Shown here in pieces: positions 43,020 to 57,800 of a stretch of 64,000 nucleotides of DNA. The translations under genes and the position numbers were made by a program. The number at the start of each line of letters is the position of its first letter. Position 1 is the first letter of the stretch. The DNA comes from Glycine soja (lineage: Eukaryota; Streptophyta; Magnoliopsida; Fabales; Fabaceae): positions 21,886,790-21,950,789 of the forward strand of contig NC_041003.1 of the NCBI RefSeq assembly GCF_004193775.1, in the 5' to 3' direction. Below the pieces are notes generated by a model that did not search any database, was not told where the DNA came from, and saw nothing but the letters and a program-made list of their open reading frames with translations.

Positions 43020-44430
43020 GCATGCCATGGACTCTGCACAGGATCATTGACAGGATCAGGATTTTTATTTCCCTGCTTTTTGAACAGTTTTATTATTATC
43101 ATGTCTTTAGTACATTTTATAATTTAGATTTATGTTTATGTTTCAGTATTTAGATTTATGTTTATGTTTCAGCTTTTAAATTTCAGTTTATAGTTTTTAT
43201 TTTGGTTGAAAGCTTGTACAAAGCTTGATTGAACAGTGCATTTATATTATCCAGTGGGTGATACTTGATTTTGGAATTCAATGTTTGTAATTGGTTTGAA
43301 TTGATCAATTATATGATGTGAGTGAATTGAAATACGTAGATCATATGCCTTGAATGAGCAAGCAGTCATTACAAGAGAAAGAACATGGAATTAGGATCAT
43401 GACCGAAAATGTTAGTTGCTTTGTCAGGTTGATTGTGAACAAACGCATTAACCGCAACCCGGTGAGAGTGTGATCTTTAATTGTGAGAGAACGACTAAGG
43501 TTAAGTAATGGTTTTTTCATGAATCTCTGAGTATGGAATGAATGCGTGAAATTCAATATGATGAAGGCCATGTTTTGATTGAAGATAGCCACTTAGCTAA
43601 AAAGCTTACCTTGTGCATGATTGATTTATCCCTTGCACCCATTTTGAGCTGAAAGTATGATTTTTTGATTGAACCTTGAGCTTGTATAGTTTATCTCCTT
43701 CGACCTTGTCTTAGGTTGTAGGAAAGCATCATTCATAAAAGGAAATTTTGGTTCAAAGGAAATTTGGGGGAATTATGGGGTGAAAGCTTGTAATGGTAAG
43801 AAAAGAGCAACACACACAGTCATCTAATAAGCAACAAGTATATATATATATAAAAAGTTGTAAGCATAAAATAAAAGTGTGTGTGCAACTATTTAAGAAA
43901 AAGAAAAGCTAAGTGTGGAAAGGAAAGTAATAGAGCTGGAATAAAAAGAAAAAGGTTGATCTATGGATGTATGCTCTCTTAGAACCTAAGCTTTTGCATC
44001 CTAGAAAAACCATGAATTGATTGCAACCCAGCCTCGTTACAAGCCTAGTAAAGTCCTTCGGATTCAATTTGTGTGTTCTTGACTATATGGCATGAGATGA
44101 ATTGCAAAGATTGAGACTTGTGTTAGTTGTTGATTGTTGAATAAGCCTAAACACTTGTGTTTGAGTGAAACAGTAGTTGTGAGGCTTTGGTTAGTGATCC
44201 TTCCTTGATATTGATCGCTCTTACTAGCTTATTTCAGTTGTGTTCCTTAATAATCATGTTCACATCTTTGAAAAGTTGCATGTCTTGTGAGAAGCTGTGA
44301 TTGAAGCATTGTATGCCATTCATTTCATGTGATTGAATTCTTTAGAGCAAACACCTTGTGAATAACCACTGTGATTTTGTCACTTGAGGACAAGTGAGTT
44401 GTTCTTTCTTTGCTTGAGGACAAGCAAAAA
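43020..44430 (+). other. 3' untranslated region of element E
   Basis: No gene seen. It is related to the 3' regions of A and D but more diverged (shared phrases aacccggtgagagtgtgat, gatgaaggcc, gaaacagtag, cttgaggacaag). A short TA tract lies near 43838. Polypurine tract AAATTTGGGGGAGTT at 44434-44448 follows. Confidence 0.6.
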
Positions 44431-44448
44431 TGTAAATTTGGGGGAGTT

Positions 44449-47400
44449 TGTTAATCGTCTTATATGACTAAATTTTGTATATAAAACTTTTACAAAATGT
44501 ATATATTTGCCCCAATTTATGGTTCTTTTTGTAGGATTGTAAATAAATTATGGTTTGTTTTTATCTGTGCTCAGTAGAAGCCTTGTGTATGGAATTAATG
44601 TCAATTTCTCTTCAATTTCAGGCAAAAAGGAGTTATTTTAAAGAAGTGCTAAAGTTGATGTCTCGCTAAGCGAGCTCAATGCGCTTAGCGAGTGTCATCC
44701 GCTAAGCGAGGCATCAACGCACTTTGCGGATAGGAGGAATCTGGAAGGGAATCTGTCACATAGGCACGCACTCAGCGCGTCATCAACTCGCTCAGCGAGT
44801 CGTTTCTCACCTTCCAGCTTAGCGCGAGTTTGGCGCTAAGCGATTATTCACTTACTTGCGCTAAGCGCGACGTCGAGGTCAGTGAGCCCTTTTTTTAAGC
44901 CTGACTTGCGCAGAATGTAAGGGTGGTTGGAGAGAGCGCTGAATAGCCGTAAGAGCTTGAAGTGTGAAATACACAGAGGCAAAGAACAGAGCAAAGAAGC
45001 CAAGTTATGATCTTTTAGGAAGATTTGTGAGTTTTTGAGTGATTGTGAGATTCCTAGAGGTGGAGGAGACATCCCCACTCCTTTGTAGAAGCAAAGCTTC
45101 ATGGTGATTCAAAGGTGTTTTGATGATAACAATGATGATAACAAAAGATGATGACAAAGGTAATGACAAAAAGCTCAAAGATCAATCAAAGAACAACTCA
45201 AGTAAATCAAGAACAATTCAAGAGTTCAAAGATAAGAATCAAGAAGAATTCAAGACTCAAGAAGAAAGTTAAGAGTCAAGAATCAAGATTCAAGGTTCAA
45301 GATCTCAAAAATCAAGATCAAGATTCAAGACTTAAGAAGAAAGTTAAGAGTCAAGAATCAAGATTCAAGGTTCAAGATCTCAAAAATCAAGATCAAGATT
45401 CAAGACTCAAGATTCAAGAATCAAGAGAAGGCTTAATTAAGATAAGTATAAAAAGTTTTTCTCAAAAATTGAGTAGCACATGATTTTTCTCAAAACATGT
45501 TTACCAAAGAGTTTTTACTCTCTGGTAATCGATTACCAGATTGTTGTAATCGATTACCCATAGCAAAAGTGTTTTGAAAAAGTTTTCAAATTGAATTTAC
45601 AATGTTCCAATTAATTTCAAAAGGCTGTAATCGATTACAATGTTTTGGTAATCGATTACCAGTGCCTTTGAACGTTAAAATTCAAATTCAAATGTGAAGA
45701 GTCACATCTTTTCACATAAAAGCTTTGTGTAATCGATTACACTGATTTGGTAATCGATTACCAGTGATTGTTTCTGAATAAAATCAAAAGATGTAACTCT
45801 TCAAATAGTTTTTGACATTTTCAAATTGGTTTTAAGTTTTTCTAAAAGTTATAACTCTTCTAAATGGTTGTCTTGACAAGACATGAAGAGTCTATAAAAG
45901 CAAGGCTTTGTTTTGCATTTCAAGTATCTTGAACACTTATTCATACAATCCTTTACAAGCCTTGAATCTCTTTGAACTTCTTCTTCTTCTTTGTACCAAA
46001 AGTTTTTCAAGTTTTCTAATTTTCTAAACCTTGAAAACTTGGCTATTCATCTTTTCATCTCTTCACCCTTTGCCAAAAAGAATTCGCCAAGGACTAACCG
46101 CCTGAATTCTTTTTGTGTCTCTCTTCTCCCTTTTCCAAAAGAACAAAGGACTAACTGCCTGAATTCTTTTGTGTCTCCCTTCTCCCTTGTCAAAGAATTC
46201 AAAACGACACAGTCTGAGAATTCTTTCGATTCTTCCCTTTTCCCCAATACAAAAGTGTTCAAAGGACTAACCGCTTGAGAATTCTTTTGTATCCCCATTC
46301 ACAAAGTATCAAAGGTTTAACCGCCTAAGATCTTTGTCTTAACACATTGGAGGGTACAACCTTTGTGGTACAAGTAAAGGGTACATCTACTTGGGTTTGA
46401 CTGAGAACAAGAGAGGGTACATCTCTTGTGGATCAGTTCTAGTGGAGGGTACATCCACTAGGTTCAAAGAGAACAAGGGAGGGTACATCCCTTGTGGATT
46501 TTTGCTTGTAAAAGGATTTTTACAAGGTTGAAAGAAATCTCAAGGACCACAGGTCGCTTGGAGACTGGATGTAGGCACGGGTTGTTACCGAACCAGTATA
46601 AAAACTGTTGTGTGTTTGTCTCCTTCTTCCCTACTCTTTTACTTTCCGCTGTGCATTTAATTTCCGCTTTTACTTTCTGTTAAGTTTCTCTTCTACTCCT
46701 CATTCTCTTAACAATTTAGTAAAAACCTTAGAAGAGTAATTTTTTAATTAGTAAAGGTTTAGGAATAATTAATTCAACCCCCCCCCCTTCTTAATTATTC
46801 TGAGGCCACTTGATCCAACATAAGCGATTATTCACTTACTCGCACTAAGCGCGACGTCGAGGTCAGTGAGCCCTTTTTTTAAGCCTGACTTGTGGAGAAT
46901 GTAAGGGGGGCTGGAGAGAGTGCTGAATAGCCATAAGAGCTTGAAGTGTGAAATACACAGAGGCAAAGAACAGAGCAAAGAAGCCAAGTTTTGATCTTTT
47001 AGGAAGATTTGTGAGTTTTTGAGTGATTGTGAGATTCCTAGAGGTGGAGGAGACATCCCCACTCCTTTGTAAGCAAGCAGTTTCTCCTAATTCCTCTTCT
47101 TCATTGTAAAAGGAGCTTCCTTACTATGGAAGGCTAAATCCTCAGTTGGGGATTCTTGCTAAGTAATTGATGTAAAATCTTTCCCTATCTAATTAAGGTT
47201 GTTTTATGTGTTCATTATTTCTATCAGTACTTTATTATTATTGCATGCTTTTGGCTTGATCACCCATATGTGTGTACTGTTAGGGGCTTTAGCATTGAAA
47301 GATGTATTGTCTCCTTAGAACTTGATAGAGCAGGATTAGGTTACCGTATGTCTGGACACGGAGTGCGGTAATTTAGTTTTTGTTATGCTGTGATCATAAA

Positions 47401-47813
47401 GCTGTTCAATTAAGCTAAGTTCAACAAGAGACATCTACAAATGAAGTTTAATTAGAATTAGGCTAAACTCACGAGACATCGGTATTTAGTACTTGATCCT
47501 TCAGCATAGAACACAGAAACATCTTTGATTAGAGAAACATCCTTAATTGCATCAATTGGCTCAGTAAGAGGACCCAACGCCTTTAGATATTTATTTTCGC
47601 ACTTACTTGCTCATGTTTATTGCTTTGTAATTAGAATAGAACATACTTTTACTTTCATTCACAATCATGATTACTATTTGCAAATGTCTGCTTATTGAAT
47701 AAACCTTTACCAAATGAACAAGTTCCCTGAGTTTGATACTCGATTCACACCATTTTAATTATTTACTTGAAGACCTGGTGCACTTGCTGGTAGATTTTGC
47801 ATCCACACAAACA
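44449..47813 (+). repeat. Right LTR of element E, split by solo LTR R2
   Basis: LTR sequence runs 44449-45083 and 46821-47813. The segment 44837-45083 occurs again at 46821-47067, so own length without the duplicate is about 1.38 kb, as in the family. GCTAAGC motifs cluster at 44660-44870. The right end is set at about 47813 (ACACAAACA); a terminal CA at 47801 is an alternative because the other LTR copy is outside the window. Confidence 0.82.
45084..46820 (+). mobile_element. Solo LTR R2 (TAATCGATTA-rich family) with mismatched flanks
   Basis: The 1737-bp unit starts TGTAGAAGCAAAGCTTC and ends GATCCAACA, like R1. It has a tandem block of AAGAATCAAGATTCAAG units (45180-45440), a palindrome array GTAATCGATTAC (45525-45765), TATAAAAG at 45893-45900, repeated AGGACTAACCGCCTGA units (46090-46330) and GAGGGTACATC units (46345-46490). 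Left flank TCCTT and right flank TAAGC do not match; instead a 247-bp segment of the host LTR flanks it on both sides. Confidence 0.85.
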
Positions 47814-49084
47814 AGTAGTACTCCGAAGAGCGAAACACAAACATATGTAAAAACCATATGAAACAAAGTCAAGGAGAGATACAACTTTTTCATTCAAATG
47901 CAAGAAATGAAAATTGAATGCTTGAAAGTGAGAACACAAGGTGGGTATATATAGAGAAAACAGACTTGATTGAACATACCTTTCTTGATGTAATCAATTA
48001 CTATATCCTTGTAATCGATTAAACCAAGACCCAAGAAAATAGGCATGTTCTCAAAAGAACTATGTAATCGATTACGAATATATGGTAATTGATTAAACCA
48101 TAATGAAGATCTCTTTACAAGCTTCTCAAAAGACTTGTGTAATCAATTGCAGATAGAGGTAATTGATTAAAATAGAAAGTTATGCACTGAATATGTTTCT
48201 TACCTTAGAAACTATCTTCCTACTTTTATATAATGATGCCATGATGTACGCATAGGTAGACTTAAAGACAAAAAGCAACAACCTGTACAAATGCCACTTA
48301 ATAAGGAGTTGGGCATGTAAAAGTCAAAACTCTTCATAGCTTGATCTTCATGTTTCTCCCCCTATCTCTAACATCTATCTCTCACAGAGTTCATGCCTTG
48401 GACCTAACATTGCCACTAAGCCTCCCAGGCATTCATAGTCTTATGCAACATATGGATGACACTTAGGAGGACATGTTTCATTTCGGTACAGGACATGGCA
48501 TTCTCACCAACCATGGATACGACTCCACTCTAGTCAAGAAAGCCAAGTGAGGCCTGCGATTCCCCTGAACTAACCAAAAATGCCCTTAGTTGGGTTACAC
48601 CACTCAACATCCCCCCCAAGTTCCTTTGAACTGTTTGGCCATCCCCCAGCATAACTATTGTATGTTATCCACCATCTCTTAATGAATCATCACTCGTCCT
48701 TCATGATGAAATGCATCGATCCTCAAACGATGGTTGTGTTGATACTTGTAAATAGATGTTAGAGAGTGTTTCCCACTACATATACGGTCATGCCCTCAGT
48801 TCAATTGAGACCATGTTTGGTTTTTAATGAGTCTCTGCTTTATTTGATTACTAGGTGATCGCAATCGATTACTTTGTTCCTAAAGTTGTTCCCATAAGTG
48901 ATTAAGAACACTTTAATCGATTACATCAAGAATCTAATTGATTACATTATTCTTGAAAGCTTTCCAGATGTTGGGAAGAACACTTTAATCGATTGAAATG
49001 ATAATATAATCAATTACTTCTTTGAAATAATCGATTGCATTGGCTATTTAATTGATTAGAGGCGGTTATAACAGTTTTGTCTAT
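47814..49084. other. Unclassified repeat-like sequence
   Basis: No coding domain. Degenerate TAATCGATTA-type words appear at 47990-48170 and 48850-49060, so it may be an old LTR. The stretch near 47865-47950 (AAGGAGAGATACAAC, GTGAGAACACAAGGTGG) is similar in inverted orientation to 50127-50320. Confidence 0.4.
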
Positions 49085-49089
49085 AAATA

Positions 49090-50121
49090 TGTTGGACCTT
49101 GTGGCCTCAATAATCTTAAGAGCGATAGGCTTAGAATGCAGAAGAAGCAACAACAATCAATTTAATAATGTTCTATAAACATGCAAGGCAAAATTGATTG
49201 CAATAACATAAATGAGATAAGGGAAGAGAGAATGCAAACACAGTTTTATACTGGTTCGGCCACAACCCGTGCCTACGTCCAGTACTCAAGCAACCCACTT
49301 GAGATTTCCACTATCTTTGTAAAATCCATTACAAAGTCTGAACCACACAAGGACAACCCATCCCTTGTGTTCAGGAATCCTTTACAACAAGAGACTCACA
49401 GTCTCTTAACCAATCTCATTGAATAAGAAGAATGGAAGAAGAATTCTCTCTTCAAGAGAAGAATATTACAATGAAGATCATGTAAGAATCCTTATAGATT
49501 TTGCAAGTGTTTGATCAAGGATTTCTTGAGAGAGCATTTGACAATGAAGTTCTTTTGGAATCTCTCTCATTGTCTTTTGAGAGGATAAGACATTTTTGCC
49601 AAGCAAAACTCTCTTCTTTAATTCGTGCCCTAGTCACCTATTTATAGGCCTTTGATGGCCATTCACAAATCTAATGAAAAGATGTGACTGTTGGCAGATT
49701 TTCTGAAAACTTTCCACTGGTAATCGATTACAATGTTTGTGTAATCGATTACACAGTTATAATTTGAAGGGTTATGACTTTTGAATTTGAATTTCCAAAG
49801 TTTCGTTGCTGGTAATCGATTACAGACATATGGTAATCGATTACATGTTGAAAATTCAAATTCAAAACCTTTTTCAACAGCTATTTCTCAACCCTGTCTT
49901 CTGGTAATCGATTACACTTCCTGGTAATTGATTACCAGAGCCTTGCATGTCTTGAAAGCACTTTGTTTTAAGGCAAGGCTTGGTCTTTAGTGAATCTTGA
50001 AACAAGGCTTTGTTTGTTGAAGCAATCTTGAATTATTCTTGAAGCAAATGCTTATCATTTGAAGCAGCCTTGTTTGATTCTTCTTTTGACATCATCAAAA
50101 TCATGTATACATACATTCACA
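49090..50121 (-). mobile_element. Solo LTR R3, minus strand, TSD AAATA
   Basis: It starts TGTTGGACCTTGTGGCCTCA on the plus strand and ends ACATTCACA. AAATA flanks it at 49085-49089 and 50122-50126. Its reverse complement is related to R1 and R2 (ACTGGTTCGGCCACAACCCG, GTAATCGATTAC array at 49715-49940, CTATAAATAG on the minus strand at 49638-49647, AGAATTC region), but it is shorter (1032 bp) and its 5' end differs. Confidence 0.85.
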
Positions 50122-50126
50122 AAATA

Positions 50127-51305
50127 ACCATCTTGTGTTCTCACTTTTAAGAGAGAAGAAAAAGTACTTAGAATTTTTTGTGCAACTCGTACTTTCTAGA
50201 CTTCTTTTTCTGAAGCTCTCATGGTAAAAAGTGAGTTATGAATTTTTTGTGAGCTCAAGAAGAGATTTATTCACTCAAGCAAAGGTTTTTGTGTGATTGA
50301 TCAGGTTGTGTCTCTCCTTAACTTATTTTTTCATGTGTTTTACATGTTGTTAGCATATGCAAGGCATGCTAGAATAGGTTTTTCTAGTTTGGGCTAAGGG
50401 TAGATTTCTCTTAGGCTCTTATTCACAAAGGACCCTAGGGTTAGGTACCTTAGTCTCTTTTTCTGGGGAGGAACTAAGATTGATTGTGATTGCTTGTAAG
50501 GATTCTATATGCATAATGAAAATCTAATTCGGATTGAATTAGATAACTAGAGTAGCTTCTCTTGAGATAAAGAGTGAACCAGTATAAAAATTGGTGTACA
50601 TCTTCTCTTGATCTTATCTTTTTGTCTTATTGATCAATTTTCTGAACTTTAAAGAAAAAAAATTTATAAAAAGAAATTTAACAAAGGATTTTGTGTTTAG
50701 GGTGATTGATTAGATATTGGTTTTAATAATAGTTTGTGATATGAGCCTTGGAAAGGAAAGTTTTTCAAAACTCTATTTTTTAAATGATTTGATTTAGAAA
50801 CCAATTTAGCCTGCATCTTTGTTTGTGAGTTCCATCATCTTTTTTCACATATAACATAACAATTCCCACAATTTCACATCATAATGCCTCAATCAAAGTA
50901 AACAACACTTTCTCAAATAATTCATTCCATACATTTCATACACATTCATACTTTATTCCTATTTGGAATTGTACATCATTGCTCATTTTGAAACTTAATT
51001 TCCAATTGACATAGAAATCCATATAGGTGAGACATATATGATCTCAAGGTTTTCAAATGCAAGGATCCCATTTTTTGACTCAAAATTTCCTAAATCCACT
51101 CCTATTTGGCCCTAATACCCGAATTTCCCTACACTTATCATTAAAGTTCATAAAACTTGTTTTCTAATTTCCATGAGTTTTAGAAATTCATTTTATGCAA
51201 ACTTTATATCAAACTCTATGTTTTCAAATATGAGGAACTCATTTCCAAGGTCAAAACCTACAAAAATTAAGCCCATAGGTACATTTCATGCTAAACAGAA
51301 AGGGT
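50127..51305. other. AT-rich repeat-like sequence, no gene seen
   Basis: Only short frames. It contains CAGTATAAAAATTGGTGTAC (50580-50605), reminiscent of LTR sequence, and may belong to the Copia remnant on its right (as its 3' side, since that element lies on the minus strand). Not provable from the sequence. Confidence 0.35.
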
Positions 51306-51309
51306 TTTA

Positions 51310-52920
<1,611 letters not shown>

Positions 52921-54690
52921 TCAGTATTTTTTTCTTAAGAGGTGCAAACTAACTCGCCTAGGCAAGCTGCACTCGCCCAAGCAAGTTGCTTGCTTAATGC
53001 TGAAGGTACTCACTCGTCCAAGCGAGTTGGTTGCTTAAACCTGAAGATACTTGATTAGCCTAGGCGAGCTGGTTGCTAGCCTAGGTGAATGGTTGTCTGA
53101 AATCTTGGAGAAAATGATCATTTTGCCTTTCTGTTTAACTTGGTTTTTGGATCCAACAAACAACCATCAAAACCTACAAAATCTTGGATGAATCTTCCAT
53201 ATTTAAACAAAAACATTAGTAAATGTACAATATATATATATATATATAACAACTAGATTTAAGGGAAGTTTATAAGAAAACTATTATAATCAGAAGATAA
53301 GTGCTAACATTTTAATCCCAAAAATAACTAAAATATGACACTTATCAACTCATCATCCTGATCCATTAGACACGAACTAAGCACACTTTCATCTATATGC
53401 CATCATATGCAACCTTTGAAATTTAATATTTATTTGTATCAAATCAAAACAATTAAGGGTTTTGATTCATCCTATGACTCAACACTTATGTTATAGTTAC
53501 CCATAACACCAAACTCACCATAGAAAAAGAGTATTGTGCCTATTAAGAGAATCAATAAAGGGAAACCCTAAAGACCATGCTTGAAATTAGATAGGAGAAA
53601 ACTTCAACTGAAGAATGATGTCTTTTAAGAGGATGTTTGTGTCCCTAGCTTCAAGCGAGTGTAGAAGGAGATCCTTCTGTGGGTCATAGATTGATTTAGG
53701 AGATTTCTTTACAATCAAAAGAGCAAAAGCAATTTCAATAGATATGTGATTTATACATATTATAGATTGTGTAAGAAAGGATTTTGAAAGCATGGAAAAG
53801 TTTACACCCAAGCATTTGTAGTCTCCCTTGAGAAGGTACAAATTACAATTTTGCAATTATTATATTATTCAATTAATTTTTTATTTTACTAAATTAATAT
53901 TTTCTTCTTTGTTATGACTTAAGCTGTAGTGTTTTAAAATTTGTTGTGGTTCATTGGTTGGTAAATGAATTTGGTTGGGTGGTTGTGGTTTTGTAGGATT
54001 TTGATAAAATTTTGTAGCATCGTTGTAGATTACTCCTACTTCATAAAAGGACCACCCAATTTTTTTTGTCTAATTATGTCTAAGTAAATTAACAAAATAT
54101 TAGATAAAACAATGAGAGATACTAGATTAAACAAGTGCTATAACAACAAAGTTCTCATTTTGGATGAATAAAATCAATAAAATATTTATTTTTCAGAGGC
54201 TACACCGATATTCATTTTATAAGAACTAATTTCAAAATATGTTTTATACATAATTGACTTGACATACACCAACTATGTGTCATTACATGTGTCTTACTAA
54301 GGTAATATTTTTGTCATCTCAACACTTAATAGAGGAATATTGATAGAAGGGACTAAATGAAAAAATACGGTATTAAAAAAAGTAATTCAAACAAAAAACA
54401 ATATATAGACTAAAATTACATTATTTGAACACCCAAAATGCTACATGAACCTATCAGGAGAGAGAAATATAGGTATTATAATTTATAATTGTTATGATGT
54501 GATAGGAAGTAGAAAAAAATTATAGGTGCTATTTAGGAGTTTGAAAAAAATGGGTGCTCAAATATCATTGCTAAGTAAAAAACATGTATTTTGCAGGGAT
54601 TAAAATGTTAATTAACCCTAAAAATTTATAGTTCATTTCAACTTTTCTATGAGACAAGTACATACATTTAATGAATTAATGAAATCTTGA
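52921..54690. other. AT-rich intergenic sequence, no gene seen
   Basis: At 52955-53100 a short CTCGCCTAGGCAAGC-type motif repeats about six times. A TA run lies at 53230-53248. A weak minus-strand frame at 53587-53856 (NCNLYLLKGDYKCLGVNFSM) has no recognised domain. The rest is AT-rich without repeats that I can name. Confidence 0.4.
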
Positions 54691-54839
54691 CTGTAGCTCA
54701 CGTCATAATTTACAACACAAACTAATCAATCACCTCTCATCTTCCATTGCAAGAATTTCTTCCTAAAGATTTCGGGGATGCTAGTTTCTTTAATTTCATG
54801 TGTGTTGCGTAGAAATTGTAGCATGTTAGGTCTAGTTCG

Positions 54840-57800
54840 TCAACAAGTTTCATCCACATTGTAAACAGGTATCTGCCAAAGCTTAGTGTTCTTTTTGGGG
54901 TCATCAGTGAGGCTAAGATCTGTCTCATCCTCCTTGAATGTCCTAATGAACGTTTTACCACCCATCATTATAAGCCTCTCGATCATGAATAATTGATAAT
55001 TGTTCTCAATTAACGGATCCAAGATATGGCTATAGTTCGATGAATATGCCAATCTATACCTGCAATTGAGTCATAAGTAGTATAAAGTAACAGTATTTGG
55101 TGCCGGCCAAAAGTTTGCTTAAAAAGCTAAAGCATATCAGAGTCATTCTCAATTTTTATAAAGAATATGGACTAGAAATTACTGTCCATAAGCAGTCAAA
55201 TCTAATAATCAGCTACAAATCATGCATCAAAAAACAGCTAAAAAGGGTACAACAAAAAATGAAGAGGCAAAAGAACTATAGCTTAAAGACTGCAGAGAGA
55301 GTAGTCTCACATTCCAGAAGGGTTCAGTGAGAAGCATATTACCATACTACAACTATTGCAATTTTTTAAAATAAATCTGGACCGAAAGTCCTAAACGGAC
55401 ACAAGTTTCCTGCAGAACATAAATGACAAGCTTAAGCATTTTGTTTCCATGAGTATTGCATAAACAGGGTCCGCTTCATATAGCATTAAACACAAATATT
55501 TTAATTACTGTCATTCTGTCAATCTATCAGGTGTGACTTGTGCAGCCAAAGGAAATTACTACATAGAATCCCCACCCCGTTACCCCCCAAAATGTGAACA
55601 TGATAATGGTTACCTGGCAGAAAGTGGTGAAAAAAACCCTGGAGTCCTTTCATTTGAAGCAATAAACAAGGTTCTTCCAGGTGGGACCCACTTTGCTATC
55701 CTACAAAGCATAAACTCTGGCCGAGTGTCTCTATCAAGGTGAGGGTGCAAGCTCCTCGCTACACCAAATCTATCTTTCCGGGTCTTTATTTTATCCCCAC
55801 GACGAACATGGATGGCATCATAATCACCAAGTAATGCTTTGATCTGTGAACACGAGTCTGATAAAATATTAGAATGTGTAACAAAGAGATACTGTTGTAC
55901 TGCAGAGCCCAGTTTTAATATATCAAGCATATATATTTCAACAACTTTTGAAATTTACAGGATAATATAAGCAAATTGTCATCTAATTGTGCATAAATAA
56001 ATTTCAATAATCCTGTCTCAAATCTACATCCTTATTGTAAATGAATGTATCTCAATGCAAGCTTACATGGATCACCATTTAAGGAAATTGATTACTTGTA
56101 GAATTTATCCACGGAATATTAAAAAAAAAATAGAATGGAGGGCAATACTTAAATATGACCGTCATTGTCTATGTATGAGATAGCTAGGTTACTCATAGAG
56201 AATTAGTGGAATACACAGTACACAAAATAGTCAACTGCTTAAGCTCCTCCGATTTTTGTATGAGCAGGAAGTCACAATATCAGGCTATCTTAACCCTCCC
56301 TCATTGACTTGGGTTTATGGGTTCTCTGTAGCATTTTATTCATGACTATTTCAAAGGGGTTACCACTACAGAACTTGCAGAGATTATACAGGGCAGCCTT
56401 CTTGCATTATTGATTCTTTATTTCTCATCATTATTATTTTCTGTATTGGAGGATGTCTTACCCTCCTCCCCATAGTTGTACTTCTCTACTGTTGTCTGCA
56501 ATTTCTTTCTCTACCCAAAAAATTATAAATAAATTTACAGTGATATCTTTGAGGAGCATGTAAATGAAAATAAATAAAAAATGAACATACAAACAAAAGA
56601 ATAAGAAAATAGTATGTTAACCATATGCTGCTTCCAAATGAAAATTTCTATCATCTCAGAAATTTTATTCATTGAAACAATCAAGCAATCAGAAGCTCTA
56701 TGCTTGTAGATAGTAGCATTACATATAACATCATCTAAAAGTTTCATATATAACCCACAATTCTGGATCATCATTTTGTCCCCTCCTGTGGGTAAACATG
56801 CATGCAAGGAAATGAAAAAGTATATTATAAATGAAGGATGAAATCAAGCATCCATCTAATCGTAAGGTCAACTCTGTTCACATTAGTCTATCAAATTGGC
56901 TGCTTAGAATTTGATTAACTGCATAAAAATGTATGTAGGAGATATGTGCAGACACACGCATTGACACAAGGATCCATGAAAAAAGAATAACTCAAATCCC
57001 TTAACTTCTCATCCTCCAAGCCATCATGCATTGGACTAAATGCAGCTGAAATTGCCAGTGTTTTTGAAAATAGATAGTGACCTGTAAAAAATGACAGCAT
57101 TTGTGACTGCAAAGTACCTACCAAGCTCAAAGGGAGGTTTTATTATAGTTCTATGTGACCAGACCAGCTGTACTCTATCTTAGTGAATGTTGGGCTTTAA
57201 AGGGATAATAAGAGAAAAAGGTAGGAGAAACAAAACGGAGTATGTTAAGATGATTGTATATGAGGATTGAGGAGATATTGGTGTGGCAACTATCAAGGAA
57301 AAGATCACAAAAAGTTGATTAAGATAGTTTGAACATGTGCAAAGAAGACCACTGGAAGTATCACTAAGGAGAGTAGATTGAATGCTTTTTTTCCCTGTGA
57401 AAAGTAGAGGGAGACTAAGAAGGATATTGAAAAAAATTATAAAAAGGGATCTCATGGACCATGGTGAATAATATCCTTCTTGAGAATTTGGTTTTTAATC
57501 GAGCTCAATGTCGTCATATGATCCATGTAGTTGACTTCATCTAATGGGATAAAGCTATTGTATAGTGACAAGAATTGAACCAAAATTTAGTTCAAGAATT
57601 TTACCACTAAAAGTTAGTTTTCTTTTTCATACTTCTTTTGGTTTCTGACCAAGCCTGATGATGTCGTATGATCCATGTAGTGAACTTCACTTAATGAGAT
57701 AAGGCTATTGTTCTTGTATAGTGACAAATGAATTGAACCTAAATTTGGCTCCAAGAATTTTACCAAAAAAATTAGTTTTTCCAAAGCTCTAAATCATGTT

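Larger units (their letters stand above)
1..47813 (+). mobile_element. Element E: non-autonomous Athila-like LTR retrotransposon, left end outside the window
   Basis: This is the outermost element of the nest. Visible parts are the end of its GCTAAGC-rich spacer (1-183), its ORF2 in three pieces, a 3' untranslated region (43020-44430), a polypurine tract and a right LTR starting TGTTAATC at 44449. Its interior is split by solo LTR R1 and by the whole of element D. Joining the ORF2 pieces at the target-site duplications gives 1006 + 112 + 181 = 1299 nt, exactly 433 codons, which independently supports the insertion boundaries. Its 5' LTR, primer site and gag lie outside the window, so whether it had pol is unknown. 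The right end is set at CACAAACA by analogy with the D LTR and is approximate. Confidence 0.85.

Noticed and set aside
54737..54961. Minus-strand frame MVKRSLGHSRRM overlapping the last exon
   Set aside because: It is the last exon read in another frame; the spliced frame ending at 54840 continues exon 5 correctly.
55533..55742. Plus-strand frame over exon 5 of the O-fucosyltransferase gene
   Set aside because: Shadow of the minus-strand exon; it has no domain, whereas the minus strand shows HVRRGD and fitting splice sites.
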